A DNA stretch of 64,000 nucleotides from NCBI RefSeq assembly GCF_003402575.1, contig NZ_BGZJ01000002.1, positions 1 through 64,000 of the forward strand, read 5' to 3'. Source of the stretch: Mesosutterella multiformis. GTDB lineage: Bacteria; Pseudomonadota; Gammaproteobacteria; Burkholderiales; Burkholderiaceae_F. The translations under genes and the position numbers were made by a program. Within the stretch, counting starts at the first letter, position 1; each line of letters opens with the position of its first letter. Shown one piece after another: positions 63,301 to 64,000 of this stretch. The notes below the pieces were generated by a model. That model made no database searches. It was not told the origin of the DNA and saw nothing but the letters and a program-made list of their open reading frames with translations.

Positions 63301-64000
63301 TTACGCGTTCTTCGTTTTCTGTTCACTCCAATAGGCTTTCACCTTGTCCTCGGGGCAAAGCGGTACGGTAACCGTTACCGTAAGGCCTCGCTCAGAGCGG
63401 CGCTCGAATTTGATCGAGCCTCCGAGCCCCTCCGCGAGTTCCTTCGTGATCCCAAGCCCGAGACCGAGACCTTCCTTCCGGGTTGATTTCCCGAGTTCCG
63501 AGAGCCGCGAAAACGCTTCATCCGTGAGCCTCGGCCCGTTATCCGCCACCTCCGCGACCGCCCTCTCCCCTTCCCGCCGCATCGTGATCGTGATCCGGGG
63601 CGGGTGCCCCGGGTCGTTTTTCGACGTCGCGGTCTCCGCGTTCCGGAGGAGATTCATGAAGATGATCCCGAGTTCCACGGGGTCCCCGCAGACGATGAGG
63701 GTCGGGCTCCAGGGTACGGTAACCGTTATAGGAGAATCCGTGTGCCGTCTGAAGGTCTCGACTGTCCGGTTCACTTCGGACGTGAGATCTAGCGGCACGT
63801 GCGCGCTCTCCTTCCCCTTCACGAAGTTCCGCACCCGGTCCACGATCGCGTCCGCTTCTTCGCCCGCCTTCTCGATTTCGGAAAGCGAATGCCGGAGCGC
63901 CTCTTCTTTCATCGTCCCGCGGGAAAGCCGCATCTCAAGCCCCTGCGCGTAATTCATGATGACCGCGAGCGGCTGCTTCAATTCATGCGCGAGCATGCTG
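63301..64000 (-). CDS. sensor histidine kinase, C-terminal part (runs off window)
   Basis: At least 232 residues visible; the sensor and membrane part lies beyond base 64000. The dimerisation helix has the H-box AHELKQPLAVIMNYAQG (phospho-His). The ATPase shows an N-box in IIFMNLLRNAETAT, a G1-like AEVADNGPRLTDEAF and a G2 GLGLGLGITKELAEGLGGSIKFE. HELKQPL is characteristic of the FixL/TtrS/DctB class that pairs with FixJ-type regulators such as the next gene. The first Met in the window is internal, not the start. Confidence 0.93.
   Translation of the reverse strand, partial: SMLAHELKQPLAVIMNYAQGLEMRLSRGTMKEEALRHSLSEIEKAGEEADAIVDRVRNFVKGKESAHVPLDLTSEVNRTVETFRRHTDSPITVTVPWSPTLIVCGDPVELGIIFMNLLRNAETATSKNDPGHPPRITITMRREGERAVAEVADNGPRLTDEAFSRLSELGKSTRKEGLGLGLGITKELAEGLGGSIKFERRSERGLTVTVTVPLCPEDKVKAYWSEQKTKNA

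Noticed and set aside
63994-63996. Met at 63996 as the start of a short histidine kinase
   Set aside because: It lies inside the dimerisation helix right before the phospho-His; the frame is open to the window edge, so the gene begins outside.

Overview
The window looks like a chromosomal piece of a Sutterellaceae-type betaproteobacterium (Sutterella/Parasutterella group). This is an inference. It rests on GC-rich codon use, many Tat-exported flavin and molybdenum reductases paired with LysR regulators, DmsA- and sulfur-reductase-type operons, malic enzyme plus dicarboxylate transport, and the absence of any sugar-uptake genes. No tRNA, rRNA or CRISPR array was seen.

Layout. Bases 1-6.6 kb are a mobile-element graveyard: a frameshifted IS4/IS1634-type transposase running off the left edge, a broken PD-(D/E)XK nuclease-like gene, and a second IS4/IS1634-type transposase split by an IS256-family element with a perfect 8-bp target duplication. 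Bases 6.7-9.8 kb hold two tandem HNH-nuclease paralogues, each behind the same small palindrome, and a SocA/Panacea-type antitoxin gene. Bases 10-15.9 kb hold an FMN/FAD flavoprotein reductase, a GrpE-like protein and a dmsAB-like pair whose dmsA has an in-frame TAA.

Bases 16-33.7 kb are the most unusual part. Two tandem GrpE-like/Hsp70-like operons (the first Hsp70 frameshifted) face three paralogous membrane proteins. Each of these has a J-domain-like N-terminus with DPD where HPD would be expected, one transmembrane helix and a different C-terminal domain. Three full IS30-family copies, one truncated IS30 and an intact IS256 element have invaded the block. One IS30 sits inside the transmembrane segment of the third J-like gene, and removing it restores the reading frame. 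I read this as a dedicated, largely membrane-tethered chaperone system of unknown client, possibly undescribed.

Bases 34-42 kb are mostly housekeeping genes and regulators: HIT protein, MocR regulator divergent from a PPOX-fold protein, TM2 protein, AraC regulator, GNAT acetyltransferase, YgfZ. Bases 41.3-47 kb form a LysR-divergent module of NAD-malic enzyme, DASS-type dicarboxylate transporter and LarA-family nickel racemase with all four key residues present, which suggests D-/L-hydroxyacid (malate-like) use. Bases 47.2-52.6 kb carry a nitroreductase, a LysR regulator and a nucleotide-sugar cluster (UDP-glucuronate epimerase-like, UDP-glucose dehydrogenase, glycosyltransferase). Bases 53.2-56 kb hold a LysR regulator and a Tat-exported flavoprotein reductase. 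The right end, on the minus strand, is an anaerobic respiratory operon: sensor kinase (cut by the window edge), FixJ/TtrR-like response regulator, a palindromic operator, a Cys-type molybdopterin reductase, a 4Fe-4S subunit and an NrfD-type membrane anchor.
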